A stretch of DNA of 64,000 bases from Tillus elongatus (taxonomy: Eukaryota; Arthropoda; Insecta; Coleoptera; Cleridae): positions 166,248,118 through 166,312,117 of the forward strand of contig OZ023265.1 in assembly GCA_964006375.1 (NCBI GenBank), written 5' to 3'. Positions 1 through 11,480 of this stretch are shown piece by piece. Made by a program: the position numbers and the translations under genes. Below the pieces are notes generated by a model. It saw only the letters and a program-made list of their open reading frames with translations. It searched no databases and had not been told where the DNA came from. Within the stretch, counting starts at the first letter, position 1, and each line of letters starts with the position of its first letter.

Positions 1-541
1 TCAATAAAGCTCAATATCTCCGTTATTATACAAGATATGAAAAAATATTGTATACATTAATTATACGGTGTCTTGAGCTACACCTTAAAAAATTATTGCT
101 ACCATCACAGGGTGGCCCATAAGTCGTTGGTGATACAAATAATATTTTTTTTAGTGGAAAACGCCTTATGTTTTTGCATTTTCCATCGAGCTATAATGCA
201 TGTTTGTAAGTTAAGAAATTCTGGACGCAGCAAGTGCGTTATAGTATCGAATTTTGATTAAATGCTTCATATTTGAAAAGCTCAATTTGCTATTAACCTA
301 TAAGGTTGACCAAGAAACGGATTTTTTCGGTTACATTTTAAGTTTACTTTCGGAAATTTATGTACGTGTTCAAACAATAAAGTTATTTTGATGAAACATG
401 GCACATTGTTTTTACTATATAGGTTATACTGGTAACCAAATTTGATGCCTGCTTTTTGAAAAAAAAAAAACATATTTGCTATTAAAAATATTTTTATGAA
501 AATTCACTACCATAACGCACTTGCTGCGTCCAGAGTTTTTT
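1..541 (+). repeat. Family H repeat, 3' portion
   Basis: 3' half of a dispersed repeat, cut on the left by the window edge. It shares its order of blocks with 17085-17672 and 19690-20257: an AATAAAGCTCAATAT block, CAGGGTGGCCCATAAGTCG at about 108-126, then a roughly 320-bp end piece (218-537) bounded by inverted CTGGACGCAGCAAGTGCG motifs. The right end is the palindrome ACGCACTTGCTGCGT plus CCAGAG, followed by a T run that joins the LINE relic beginning at 542. No coding capacity. Confidence 0.75.
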
Positions 542-1622
542 GTAATCCACGTAGGTAGCAAAGAGATTTCCTCATCCATTGTAAGCCTGCTTGCACACAA
601 CCGAATCAATTATTAGCTGTTCTTTGCATCCCATAGATATTTTGGCACACTTTTTTGCTGGCTCGGAATTATGTTGTTTCGTTCGCAGTGCTTATTTGCG
701 TTTCTCAAGGCAGGATGTAATCAACTTCTACAGGGTCGGGAGACAAGTTATTGGTCGGTATCTGGCGGAGTCTGCAGAACACTGTTGGTCCTTTGGCAGA
801 AGGTACATATCCCCTTCTGTAAAAAACAATGGCATCTTGTTTGGGTCAAGTATAACATCATTTATTAACACCGCCAATAGATGATGTGTACATCCAAATT
901 TCTTCAGCCAGAAGTTTTGGACGCCTTCAGGCCAGGGTGCCTTCCAATTATGCAGCTAATAACCTCGGAGACTTCATATGTGGTAAGCGGCTCATGATGC
1001 ATCTGTTCATAACTCTGACAAGCTCGGTGTTCTTCGTTTACCCAGTTGGTGCCAATATTGCAGGAGGCTGTTGTGGCTAATTGACTTTTACAGAACTCTT
1101 CAATTTTTTCCTTATTTGGAAAAGTGTCGGTGGCTCCTTTCGCAGCTGAATTAAGCTGACGGTAAAAAGTCCTTTCAGAGCGTTCAAACATTGCATTGTC
1201 GCACTTCCTATTGTTGCTCGCTTTATATCTCCTCAAGCGTTCTGCATATACAGAAAGCTTCTGTTTTAAAGTATCCAAACATTCTTGTGCAGTGTGGTCG
1301 ACTGGATCTTGTGCTGAGTGTTGTCGAACTCGTTTCCTCTACTTGTTTCTGCAATTTTCTTGTCTGTACTCCCCCAATGTATTGCGTCAGTTGTCCAGTT
1401 TCTTTTGGAAGTGTTTCCACTCTAATTATCAACCTTTTTACCACGGGGGCACTCTTTGACGCGAGTCTCTGTGATTGGACTTTCGATCAGAAATCTTAAT
1501 GCCTAGAGTTTTAATTGCTGCAGTTGCTGCATAGTAAATCAGCGTATGCATGTGCTCCAATGTGTTGATCTCTAGAAGGTGCGACGAAAAATGATTCTGT
1601 TCAAAAGTTCCAATATAATAAT
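542..1622 (-). pseudogene. R2/R4-like non-LTR retrotransposon fragment, degraded
   Basis: Reading on the minus strand from about 1622 down, several frames together give a recognisable LINE segment upstream of and into the reverse transcriptase. Seen in order: TLEHMHTLIYYAATAA (about 1520-1560), VDHTAQECLDTLKQKLSVYA then ERLRRYKASNNRK (about 1190-1300), FERSERTFYRQLN, GVQNFWLKKF (about 900-930) and GCKEQLIIDSV near 600. At least three frameshifts and several stops separate these blocks, so nothing functional can be made. The relic ends abruptly at 541/542 in a VDYKK-type RT block, where the H repeat begins. The clade (R2/R4-like) is inferred from remembered motif style and is less certain than the LINE identity. 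Confidence 0.6.
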
Positions 1623-1626
1623 TGCC

Positions 1627-1700
1627 ATCTTATTATTATTATTATTATTGTTATTATTATTATTATTATTATTAGTAGTAGTAGTAGCAGTAGTAGTTTA
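1627..1700. repeat. (TTA)n/(TAG)n trinucleotide array
   Basis: Imperfect TTA repeats pass into TAG repeats at the 3' side of the minus-strand R1-like LINE. A matching TAG array lies on the other side of that LINE at 3787-3838. Confidence 0.9.
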
Positions 1701-3786
1701 TTTAAAAAAAAGGACGTTGGCCACCCGCAGGTGGCTCAAGAGGCCCTTACGAACCGCCCCCACACCCTGGAACGATCCGTCAGGATATATCTTCACGGAT
1801 GGTGTCTTATCCAACCTCCTAGAACCTATATCTCCCCTCCACAGCTGGGTAATGTTGCTGGGATTAGGAGTTCGGTGTTGCTCGTGCTGTTAATCAGATC
1901 TCTCTCCTCCATCCTTTTCTTTTCCAGAACTTTCCTAACAAAACTGGATATGTTGCCCCAGTTCTTCTCTTCGCCCACCATTAGAGATGCCACATTTTGT
2001 CTTGTAACCCTGCATCCCAGCTGGGACTCCAGGTTTTGCCTATACAGTGCCCATCTTTGGCATTCCAACACCGTCTGCTCGGCTGTATCTATGGCGCCAC
2101 AGTAAATGCATTTGTCATCGTCCCCCAGTCTCATTTTCTCCAGGTAGTGTCTAAAGCAGCCGTGACCCGTAAGGAATTGGGTTAAATAGTAGTCCAGCCT
2201 CCTGTGCCTGCAGTATACCCATGATTTGAGGTCCGGTATGATGGTCCTCGTCCAGGCCGCTGTTTCAGTGTGATTGTTTCACCTCTCCTGCCACTTCTCA
2301 ACTGTCATCTCCCTTTCCTTGGCTTTCGTCGATGCCAAGTGTGCATTCTCCTTAGTGTACAGCCGACACCGCTCCTCGATTAACAGGTCCATGGGCGGAA
2401 CACCCGTCACCACCTGGACCGCAAAAGTAGAGACTGTCCTGTAGCCACTTGCTACTCTCAATAGGGCCTTTCGTTGTATGTCGAGTATCTTGTTTCTGCA
2501 CACTTGGTTGTTCACTACCTCTTGCCACACAGGAGCTCCGTAGCTGACTGTGGAGTGGATAATGCTGCACAAGACCGTTCTCTTTGGGCTACTTGGGCCG
2601 CCAACATTTGGGAGGATTCTTGCTAGAAACGATATCCTCTCCTCCGCCTTTCTCATCACTGCTCTCAGGTGTTCGTTAAAGTTTAATCTTTCATCGAGGG
2701 AGACGCCCAGGTAGATTAAGTGCCTTGGCGGTGTAATCCTCGCGTCAGCGAGATGGAAGCTGATATTGCTACGTTTTATGGGGCCCTTCAGGATCACAGA
2801 TTCTGCCTTCCTTGACGCTAGTACAAGGTTTCTCTGCGTCATCCACCTCTCTATCCTCGCTAGTGACTCATCCACTCTGAACATCAGGTCTTCATCGTCA
2901 TCAGCCTCCACCAGTATCGCTAGGTCATCCGCGTAAGCGATGCTCGTTGCCCCCTCTGGAAGCCGCAAGGCGAGGACTCTGTCATACAGTACGTTCCAGA
3001 GCAGCGGCCCCAACACTGATCGCTGTGGAACCCCAGCCGTCATGTCCAGTGTCTTGTTTCTTGGCAGTCTGATTTTTCTCTCATGGGAGTAGCTTTTCAC
3101 CAGGTTAATCAAATACCTAGATATCCGCTTTCTTTGCAGTTCGTCAATGATAATGCTCCATGTTGCGGAGTTAAATGCATTTATGATGTCTAACGCGATA
3201 ATCGCTACCCATTTACACCTGCTGCACTTAATGGGGTCCACAACCCATTTAGCAGCCTGGACTGCAGAGCGGCTCCTCCTAAAGCCAAATTGCCTATCGT
3301 ATAATCCGCCCACTTGTTCCAGTTCTTCCTCTAAACGTGCCTTAATCGTTCTCTCGAAGAGTTTTCCCAGCGTGCTCAGCATGCATAAAGGTCTGTAGGA
3401 TGACGGGGAATCCTCTTCCTTGCCCTTCCATATCAGCAGTACAGTGCATTCCTTCCAGATGGCAGGGAAAGACTGCCTTCGGAGGAGTTCGTTGAACACC
3501 TCCAACACTATTTGTGCTACTGTTCCCACCACTATCTTGACCGCCTCCGGGGAAATTCTGTCAGGTCCTGGGGCTTTTCCAACCTTTATCTGGTTTGATG
3601 CCTGCTCAAGTTCTTGTTGGGTGAAAATCTGAAACCCCTCTGTTCTCCCTCCTCTGGTCCAGTTGTCATTAGTTCTCGGAAAGAGTTGTCGGATTATTTC
3701 CTCCTTTCTATCCAGCGTCAGGTTATAGGGAAGTCTTTGACAGCCCAGCCGTTTTACCGCCACTTTGTATTTCTCCCCCCATATGT
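1701..3786 (-). mobile_element. R1-like non-LTR retrotransposon, 5'-truncated, inserted in (TAG)n
   Basis: A minus-strand LINE holding the RT and C-terminal zinc-knuckle region but no endonuclease. Both flanks are the same trinucleotide microsatellite, so it probably inserted into a pre-existing (TAG)n tract. The 3' end reads CCAACGTCC, a T run, AAATAAA, then CTA repeats. R1-clade LINEs with microsatellite targets are known (Waldo, Mino); assignment of this copy to such a lineage is inference. Confidence 0.75.
1826..3763 (-). pseudogene. R1-like reverse transcriptase plus CCHC-type C-terminus
   Basis: A 494-residue open stretch (2279-3763) carries RT motifs in order: KAPGPDRISPEAV (about residues 63-75), SSYRPLCMLSTLGKLFE, LDIINAFNSA with its aspartate (about 191-200), GVPQRSVLGPLLWN (about 244-257) and AYADDLAIL with the catalytic DD (about 276-284). 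A TGA near 2278 replaces an expected Trp codon; the frame then resumes to 1826 with a knuckle CIYCGAIDTAEQTVLEC, where the usual His is Gln. The Gly-to-Arg change in VPQ(G)S, the stop and the missing 5' half make it non-functional. The apparent GTG start at 3763 is only the truncation point. The YADD style and C-terminal knuckle fit the R1 clade. Confidence 0.8.
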
Positions 3787-3838
3787 CCTAGTAGTAATAG
3801 TAGTAGTAGTAGTAATAGTAGTAGCAGTAGTAGTAGTA
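3787..3838. repeat. (TAG)n array at 5' side of R1-like LINE
   Basis: Imperfect TAG repeats with occasional TAA and CAG, matching the array at 1672-1700 on the far side of the LINE. Confidence 0.9.
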
Positions 3839-4599
3839 TTGTCATTATACATTGCAAGTGTATGAACAAAAGAAAGGAGGATCGTACAATTCCGAAGCCA
3901 ACTTGTCCAGATGTTTCAGATTCACCTCGATCTAATTATGTCTTCCGGTATGAAAATAAGAATACTCATATATTCCTATGAACGCAGAGTAAATTGCGTG
4001 AATGTTATACTTATTGCACCTGTTAGATCTTCCAAGTGTTAATAAAAAACACCAACAGTCACCTCATGAGTTAGACGTTCACTTATAAATAACTGTATTA
4101 TGCATTTATGTATTCTAATACACATTTATTCTATCGCCTGTGACAAACAACTTCTGGTTTGAGGGGAAGAAAGATATTTTATGCAAAATCCATCCTGGTC
4201 GCAATCTAATGCTTTCTATCTAGCGAAGGAACTTTTTGTGGTCTCTTATCTTATAAGTGTATTAATTAGTTCACTCGTTCAGATTTGTTCTGAATAATTA
4301 ATACATGTTTTATTATAGTCATTGATGATTTTAGATTTTGTGTGTGTACGCCTCAATTACTGGCTACAGGTATTGAACCTACTAGCCACATTCTTGTATT
4401 TATGTAAGGTACCTACTAATACTTTAATAAGATTTACTAAAATGCAACTGTTTGACGACCTTATAACGTTGGTCGGAACTTTATTTGGAAACAGTCCAAT
4501 CGGAAAAAGCCTCGAAATCATCTTTTTTAAAAACTTTGTGACGATTATTTCACTAATAAGTTTCCACTTACTTTAAATCTAATTACATATTAAAACTTA
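3839..4599. other. Unassigned AT-rich sequence
   Basis: I find no repeat family, coding region or RNA gene here. Short open frames lack recognisable motifs. Confidence 0.5.
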
Positions 4600-4847
4600 A
4601 CTTAGGTAAGAACAGTTTATTTTTTGTTTCTTCTCCATTTTAACATTTCCTTATGTTTTCCTGTTTTCCCGTTTCTTTCTCTTTTTTTTTCACCTATTTT
4701 CTTAACAAATTTGATCAGTTTTCGGGAACATTTTGGGTTTCCTTTCGAAGATAACAAAGCTATGTAAACCAATTTTGGTACCAAATTTTGTACTATAAAA
4801 CGTATTTTACATACCAAAGTTAAGATCTCTTACTTAAAATTAAAAAA

Positions 4848-4852
<5 letters not shown>
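4600..4852 (+). repeat. Family H repeat, diverged M2 fragment
   Basis: Contains the M2 series GATCAGTTTTCGGGAACATT, TTTCGAAGATAACAAAGCTA and CATACCAAAGTTAAGATCTC, also present in the H copy at 58080-58215. It runs straight into the (AT)n array at 4853. Confidence 0.55.

Positions 4853-4942
<90 letters not shown>
4853..4942. repeat. (AT)n microsatellite
   Basis: About 90 bp of pure AT. It abuts the 3' end of the LINE at 4943 and may be its tail or its target. Confidence 0.95.
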
Positions 4943-4945
<3 letters not shown>

Positions 4946-6895
4946 TCAACAACACACCACGAGGGCTTACAGCCTAAATAATATCGTACCGTGGGTGTTG
5001 ACAAGGAGGAAAGAGGCAACTTGTTAATTCTGGACTTGAAGGTTTGGAGGAGAAGGAAAAACAGATGCCGGCAAGGAATTCCACAACTTGGAAGTCCTCG
5101 GGACAAAAGAGCGAGCATAACAAGATGTTTTATGTCTGATAACCTGGACAGAAAAAGGGTGCATTCGTTCTGTTCCCCTGGTAGATCTGTTGGAGGCAGC
5201 AGGTGGAGGAACTATGGAAGAGAGCTCCTCTGAGCAGTGCCCGTGTAGATCTCTATAAAAGAGAGAGAGAGGTCACCAACGGCACGTCGATAGGCAAGGG
5301 ATGGCAGTCTTTGGGTGAGGGTAGTGTTACCTATGAGACGTATAGATCTCTTCTGAATAGAGTACAGGATAACGAGTGTAGAAGCGGCAACGGCACCCCA
5401 GATGTGGGAGCAGTATTCGAGGTTTGGCCTTATTTGTGAAGTATATAAGGTATAGAGATTGGCTGGCGAAAAGTATTTGCGGGCCCGGAAGAGGAAACCT
5501 AATTTCTTAGCAGCGCTTCTGCGATTGATGTGACATGTTGGTGCCAATTGAGATGTCGATCCACAGAAATGCCAACAAGAGAAAAGGACTCATTACTTTG
5601 AATAACTTGGTTGTTCATTGTGATGGGTCTAGGGCTGGTGTATCTCTTATGAGAAAGAAAGCAAGATTGATATTTGGTGGGGTTGAATTGTACAAGATTT
5701 CTACTTCCCCAGTCTAATATTTTTTGGAGATACACGGAGACAGAACCCTCCATGAGTCTGCGATCCTCATCTAATTGGGCTAGAGAGACAGGCCTAGAAA
5801 ATTGTATATTTGAGTGGAGGGTACTGTCGTCCGCGCAACTGTGGACTGGGTTGGATGTGGTAGAGAGGAGGTCATTGATGTAGAGAAGAAACAAAGTAGG
5901 GGCTAAAGCTGAACCTTGAGGAACTCCTGCATTAATTTGATACAGTTTAGAGGAATGGCCATCCACGACAACAGAAATGCTCCGGTTGGAGAGGAAATTT
6001 GCAGTCCAGATACAGAGTTTTGGTGGTAGGCCATAGGCCGGAAGTTTATTAAGAAGCGCTGCGTGCCAGACCTGGTCGAATGCTTTGGATATGTCTAGAG
6101 CAACAATATGGGGTTCACCGTGTTGTTCCATAGACTTGTTCCAAGAATGGGTCACAAAGGAAAGGAGGTCGGCAGTCGATCTGCGCTGACGGAATCCATA
6201 CTGCCTGTCGTGGATTAGACTGTGTTTTTCGAGAAATTTTAGTAATTCGGTGTTTATATACTTTTGCATCACTTTAGAGACGACTGAAAGGAGAGAAATA
6301 GGCCTGTAGTTGCTGGGAAGCGCTTTGGATCCTTTCTTGGGGATGGGTTGTACTCGAGCAGTTTTCCAGTTACTAGGGATATGCCTTTATTATAAGATAT
6401 CTGAAACAGACGAGTCAGGACAGGAGCAAGCTCTGGTGCGCATTTTTTGAGAACAATTGCTGCGATCTCGTCAAGGCCAGAGGCTTTCCTGGTATTAAGA
6501 GAAGAGAGCATATTTCGTACCTTTTTAGTTTTGAAAATGATATCCGTCATTTTATGTGCGACATTGGGGACTGTTGGTGGTTGAACATTTGGAGGTGGGT
6601 TGAGAGTAGAATTGCCGGGGAACAACGAAGCAAAAAGTTCAGCCTTGCCCAGAGCGGTAGAAACAATTTCATTCCCTGAGACAAGAGATGGGAACGTGCT
6701 TTTGCAGAAATTATTCCCAATAGATTTAACAAGAGTCCAGAAGGGTTTGCCGCCGTTGGAGGACTTTGTTTTTGATGTGGTTATTAAACGAGTTTTTTGC
6801 CTCAGAAAGAATGCGGACATAGCGGTTTCTTGCGTCGTCAAATGCTTGACGATTTTCTTCACTGGGATTGTGTAGAAGCGTTGTGTGAGCTTATA
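4943..6895 (-). pseudogene. Jockey/CR1-like non-LTR retrotransposon, degraded RT
   Basis: Minus-strand RT gene in three frames: 6862-6269 (pre-RT and RT start, with KASGLDEIAAIVLKKCAPEL), 6272-5499 (RT core) and 5547-5212, continuing to FKSRINKLPLSSLSTPT near 5030 and the C-terminus near 4950. In the core, HDRQYGFRQRRST, ALDISKAFDQVWH and NAGVPQGSALAPTLFLLYIN are clear. The catalytic YADD is CADD (about residues 146-149 of that segment), a loss of the usual Tyr. Frameshifts lie near 6270 and 5520-5545. No endonuclease domain is present, so the copy is 5'-truncated at about 6895. A partial copy of the same family lies at 59960-60800. The family is sure; the clade is less so. Confidence 0.8.
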
Positions 6896-7027
6896 TTAAG
6901 ATATAGAATATATGACTTACATAGAATAAATTGCACTAAAATCTGTTCAAAATTTAATGTTCTTTGTAAAAAATTCGAGTTACATAAAATAATTCGACTC
7001 GAAGAAGTTCGAGTTATAGAAGCTCCA

Positions 7028-7028
<1 letters not shown>

Positions 7029-7104
<76 letters not shown>
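7029..7104. repeat. (AT)n microsatellite
   Basis: About 76 bp of pure TA, between unassigned sequence and an H fragment. Confidence 0.95.
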
Positions 7105-7106
<2 letters not shown>

Positions 7107-7436
7107 CACTTCAAAAAAGTTTGGATCGCACTGGTGATCAGAAAACGTACGAGACCTAAATATTTCGTGTGGTTAACAAAACCTATTAAATATTAAAGAC
7201 AAAGATTAAATTTTCTTGGCGCCAAAAGGTCAAGAACTGCCAGAAAAAATATTTTTAAAATTTTAGAATTCTTCTTCTTAAAACGTCAAAGTTGCGAATT
7301 GAAACGTCAAAATTAGCAACTTTTAGGTAGAGAACCTGAAAGGTATACGGGCTATGTAGAGAAAACATCGCAATAAGTGTGTTCTACAAAGCCTTTAGTT
7401 TAAACTTCAACCGTCATTGTCCCTTTTTTTTGTACT
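7105..7436 (+). repeat. Family H repeat, late-M2 fragment
   Basis: Matches the H copy at 58255-58560: a TGATCAGA block, AAACGTCAAAGTTGCG, CAACTTTTAGG...AGAACCTGAAAG, then ACAAAGCC before a CTTCAACCGTCATTG block. A SINE lies immediately to the right. Confidence 0.65.
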
Positions 7437-7790
7437 TTAACCTCGGCCTATTTCTGCGCCTATGGTCAATAACCGACGCCATGGAGCAGTTTTACCTCAC
7501 TATCCTGGAAATGTTGTCGAAACCCTGGCTTTCTGTAAGGAGGGTAGGGATATTTAACGTGCCCATCATCGTATGTATACAGGACCGACGGATTTATGCC
7601 CCCTCCGTAGGTCTGAACGGGTAGACATTCAAACTACACAAGTATAAGGCCACAACCTTGGTTGATGTTAATGTTTACAGTATGTACTGAAAAAGTGAAG
7701 GGGAAAACCTGGGAATCGTACCCAGTACCCTTCGGTTCAGATACACACGTTCTCACCACTGAACCACCGAGGCTCGGTATTTGTTTATAC
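7437..7790 (-). mobile_element. tRNA-derived SINE (SINE-1)
   Basis: On the minus strand it starts with a tRNA-like head. The A-box-like TGGTTCAGTGGTGAG is at 7752-7766 and the B-box-like GGTACGATTCC at 7712-7722, spaced as in a tRNA promoter. A body follows that is shared with 25546-25865 and 31740-31900 (TTTTCAGTACATACTGTAAA, GGGGGCATAAATCCGTCGG, TATCCCTACCCTCCTTACAG). The head does not fold as an intact tRNA by eye. The A/B boxes plus a dispersed body are the defining SINE features. Pol III transcription is inferred from family knowledge only. Confidence 0.65.
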
Positions 7791-8371
7791 ATATTTATGA
7801 TGACTTGGCGATTGCATCTATACATATTTTAAAGAAAATTCCGTGACTGTTTGCTTATTTAAGTACTAGACCAGTAGCTTAATGGTATCAAGCCCACGCA
7901 ATTTAATAATGTGGAACCACGCATATTTTAATGTGCATCTTCGACCCATAAATCACATTATAATGGGGCGACACTCTGTAAAAGGTTAGACGGTGAATTA
8001 GACGAGTAGTGTTCCTAAATGATGAAGGTAACTAATAAGACATTGTTAGTTGAATCTCCGGCTTATTGCATACTCGTGAACATTCGATCATAGTTTAAAG
8101 GGCACTATTTATAGGGGGCTATTATTCTATCATTAATCAGTTACAACATCATCCTTATTATATGTACTATACGATCTACTCTATGTTTATCTGGTATCAT
8201 AACAAACAATTCACATATTATAAGTAAATTATTATAAATTACCTAAGACTTAGATAGGTTGTCTTTATAAGTTTTAAAAAGTGCGTATGAAAATTACTAG
8301 AGAAGCAACATGGCTACAGAAAATCGTTTAACTATCACTACAATCAATAATGTAATTCAGAGCTCAAGATG
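7791..8371. other. Unassigned sequence with a weak tRNA-like A box
   Basis: The string TAGCTTAATGGTATCAAGCC near 7876 resembles an A box, but no good B box follows. Otherwise nothing recognised. Confidence 0.35.
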
Positions 8372-8988
8372 TAAAAAAGCCTGGACGCAGCAAGTGCGTT
8401 ATGGTAGTGAATTTCCATAGAAATGATCTGGCACAAAATATTTTATTATAACTTTTTTTTTCTTGTAACATAGAAATCTAAATTTTGGTGTATAGTTTAC
8501 TTTTAATATTGTAAACCTACCTACCAAATTTGGTTATCATAAATTTTTTATTTTTTAAGAAAAAAAAAATTCAAATGAAAACTCAAATTTTTTCCGGAAA
8601 ACCTCGTTCGATTTTTCTGATTAACGAACTTATCAAAGCCATTTACAAAAGGAAGGTATATGCCAAATTTTATCAAAATCGGTTTATTATTCTCTGAGAT
8701 AAATTTTTTTTTGAATGAAAACTCAAAAATTTTCCCCGAAAACCTCGTTCGATTTACCTAACTAACAAACTTGTCAAAGCCATTTACCAAAGGAAGGTAC
8801 ATGCCAAATTTTATTAAAATCGGCCCATTATTTTTTGAGATAAGAATTTTTTTCGAATGAAAACTCAAAATTTGCTCGGAAAACCTCGTCCGATTTTCTT
8901 GACTAACGAACTTATCCAAGCCATTTACAAGAGAAAGGTACACGCCAAATTTTATCAAAATAGGCCCATTATTTTTTGAGTTATCGGT

Positions 8989-9079
<91 letters not shown>

Positions 9080-9212
9080 ATATAAAAATTGAAACTGACC
9101 CCGGATATGGGTTTTAGGGGTCCTAGTTCGCGTTCATTTGCAAAAATTTTTTCAAAATTCAAAAATCGGGATCTCCCCATTAGTGAATTTTTTCTACGAA
9201 AATTCACTAAAA
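8372..9212 (-). repeat. Family H repeat, complete copy with triplicated M2
   Basis: Minus-strand order: 5' hairpin at 9185-9208, M1 (ATGGGGAGATCCCGA and GACCCCGGATATGGG blocks reversed), (AT)n at 8992-9076, then the M2 unit three times in tandem (about 8850-8990, 8705-8840, 8572-8700), and the palindromic 3' end at 8379-8400. Each M2 unit runs from AAAATAATGGGCCGATTTTG to a TTGAGTTTTCATTCGAA block, about 135 bp. The 3' end of another H-type piece abuts its 5' hairpin at 9208-9213. Confidence 0.8.
8992..9076. repeat. (AT)n core of H copy
   Basis: Pure AT separating M1 from M2 in the H copy at 8372-9212. Confidence 0.95.
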
Positions 9213-10245
9213 GTCTGGACGCAGCAAGTGCGTAATGGAAGTGAATTTTCATAAAAATGTTTTTAATAACAAATATTTCTCTTTAATGCAATCAGGCATC
9301 AATTTGGTCACCGGTATAACCTATATAGTGGAACAAATGTACCATATTTCATCAAAATAACTTATTGTTTGAAAATGTACAAATATTTTCCGAAAATAAA
9401 CTTAAAGTGTTTCCGAGACATACTTTTTTAAATGATAAAATATTGTAGCTCTCTATGTGAGGCTGACAAACAAGGCAACCTCAAATTCATTTTTGGAAAA
9501 ATATTTTAAACAAATGAAATGAGGTAACCATTTAAACATAAATTAAAAATCTTCGTTCGCGGCTTCGTCATGGGAGTTTTCCCCCTTCTACATGCCTACA
9601 ACCACCCTTAAATGTATAAACCAGAACAATATAAACAAGTAAAATGTCTTCGGAACAACACCCAAGAAAGTTGAGGGACCTGAGGTGAATACGGGTTCTG
9701 GGCGAAGTAAAGAGGATTTTAAAGAAGTATAGCTGAAAAATGGGTAAACGGTAGCTTATAGCTTCCCTGCCCAGTACCCCTATTTACTCCTGGTCCTGTA
9801 ACTTTCTTAGGCGCCGTTTGCAAGAAATTTTTCTTGTGGTATGTGCATCAGGAAAGAGTTCTAAGCATGTTACTGAATTTTTTTCTAAAAGCCGCCCGTG
9901 TGCTAAACTGCAAATTTAGTGAAAATTTAATTTTTATTTTCAAAAGGAATGTATGTGCTAAATTATTAACGTGGCAGGTATTTTTCCTTATTAATCTGTT
10001 GGATGATCCATTTCAGTCAACTCAATCGAACCAGTTTCTGCAAACCAAATAACAAAAAATATTTTTAAAAAGAAATTTGTTGTTCTTTTTCAAATCTAGT
10101 ACCCACGCTGCCTTTATATGGATTTTACTATGTACCAAAACTGAAGATTCGAGTTTAATGGGAAATTGTGTTATCACTATTTGAAATATTTTTACAAAAA
10201 TTCGCTACCATAACGCACTTGCTGCACTTAAACTATTTTCAACAC
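9213..10245. repeat. H-related compound element with inverted palindromic ends
   Basis: About 1 kb bounded by inverted copies of the H 3' terminus: CTGGACGCAGCAAGTGCG at 9216 and AACGCACTTGCTGCA at 10214. Positions 9216-9425 are the H end piece in reverse. Positions 9535-10245 are shared with 28380-29160 (CTTCTACATGCCTACAA, GAACCAGTTTCTGCAAAC, GTACCCACGCTGC). No credible reading frame. The shared homology runs past the right palindrome, so the repeat unit is larger than the terminal motifs alone suggest. Confidence 0.6.
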
Positions 10246-10654
10246 TTATTTACTATTACTTTATCCATACTTTTATAACAAATAAGAATCAACTGTAATA
10301 AATGCCCCACTGTTTGGGTGGCAGTATAACGAAATAAGATTCTGTTTTTATTGAACACTAAAATAATATAATATACACAATATAATATGACACAGATTAT
10401 CTCAGGGCTTGGGTTCAGGCACTTGCAGTTGGTAGGTTTCAAGAGGTACAAATAAAATCAGGCATTATGAATAAAATCAGTTTATTTAAAAAGTTATTGA
10501 CTCTATATAATGCAGTGGATTGAATTTAGTAAATTAGATGAAAGAAAAAATATGACTCGATTACTTGTAATACTGTAAAAATGAATTGTGGAGCACACTC
10601 TACAAAAGAAAAAGAAAGCCACAGATAAACAGTGTACTTAACTTTCAGCTTCAG

Positions 10655-10905
10655 GTTGAGGGAGCTCCTCCCTGGCGATGATGCTGAAGGGGACTCCTTA
10701 ATGATGTTGTATTCAAGGGGTTCCTTCCTGGTGTTGTTGAGGGGGCTCCTTCATGATGTGGTTGAAGAGAGCTCTTTACTAACGGTGGTGTTGAAGGGGA
10801 CTCCTTGATGATGTTGTTGAAGTGCCCTTCACTTACGATGGTGTTGAAGGGGCCTTTACCTACGTTGGTGTTGAGGGGGCCTTGCCCATAGGGTGCTATA
10901 AAATT
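10655..10905. repeat. Degenerate minisatellite
   Basis: About seven imperfect units of 30-40 bp built on GTTGTTGAAGGGG and CTCCTTCATGATG. The variation between units is high. Minus-strand reading gives proline/serine-rich fragments broken by stops, so I do not call a protein. Confidence 0.6.
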
Positions 10906-11339
10906 CCAAGCGCATGAATAATGGTTCAGGGCTTAATGATTGACATAGGGCGGCTGGTAGCAGGTTAAGTTTACTTACAAAATTTATGTGTTTCAATGAT
11001 TGGAAATAAACTAACATATGCGAATACAAAATCTCACATTACCTCTTTATCACGCATTTAAAACAGTATAAAAGCAATTAGTTACCGAACTCACGCTACC
11101 ACAAGCCACCGTTTACCAGTATGAAATTTATAATAAAGAAAACAATCATCAAAAGCAATTTCGATATACATATATTAACAAGAAATCCACCATCATTATC
11201 AAGCAAAAAGAAAAATGTATGAGTAATTGGATAGATGTAAGACTCACCCATTTAGTTAGACATGCTGTTCTCTGACTAAAGTTTAGCTGCACTTTTCCAT
11301 CTTTAGGTCTATTCAGAAGAGAGCGTGGCGCGCTTTGAA

Positions 11340-11480
11340 ATCGTATATAAAGACTCGCTTATCGCAGACATGTCATAAAATTAGCTCGTACGGAGGCGCG
11401 TTTCTATGAGTCGAGTGCGGTAGCGCAAGCGACCGCCGAGTTTGACTACACTGAAGGGACTTGGACGCTGACGTCACAAA
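11340..11480 (+). promoter_or_regulatory. CpG-rich promoter-like segment with TATA and CRE-like sites
   Basis: TATATAAAGA at about 11344-11353 resembles a TATA box, and a perfect CRE palindrome TGACGTCA lies at 11469-11476. The stretch between is unusually GC- and CpG-rich for this window (GGAGGCGCG, GTGCGGTAGCGCAAGCG). No open frame follows on either strand. Promoter function is inference from motifs alone. Confidence 0.3.

Noticed and set aside
218..537. Independent 320-bp MITE with terminal inverted repeats
   Set aside because: The inverted ends are real, but the piece nearly always follows the same upstream H blocks (17.1, 19.7, 41.7, 62.3 kb), so I treat it as the 3' part of H rather than a separate element.
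7712..7766. A functional tRNA gene
   Set aside because: A and B boxes are present, but the acceptor and anticodon stems do not pair by eye and the body is shared with SINE copies.
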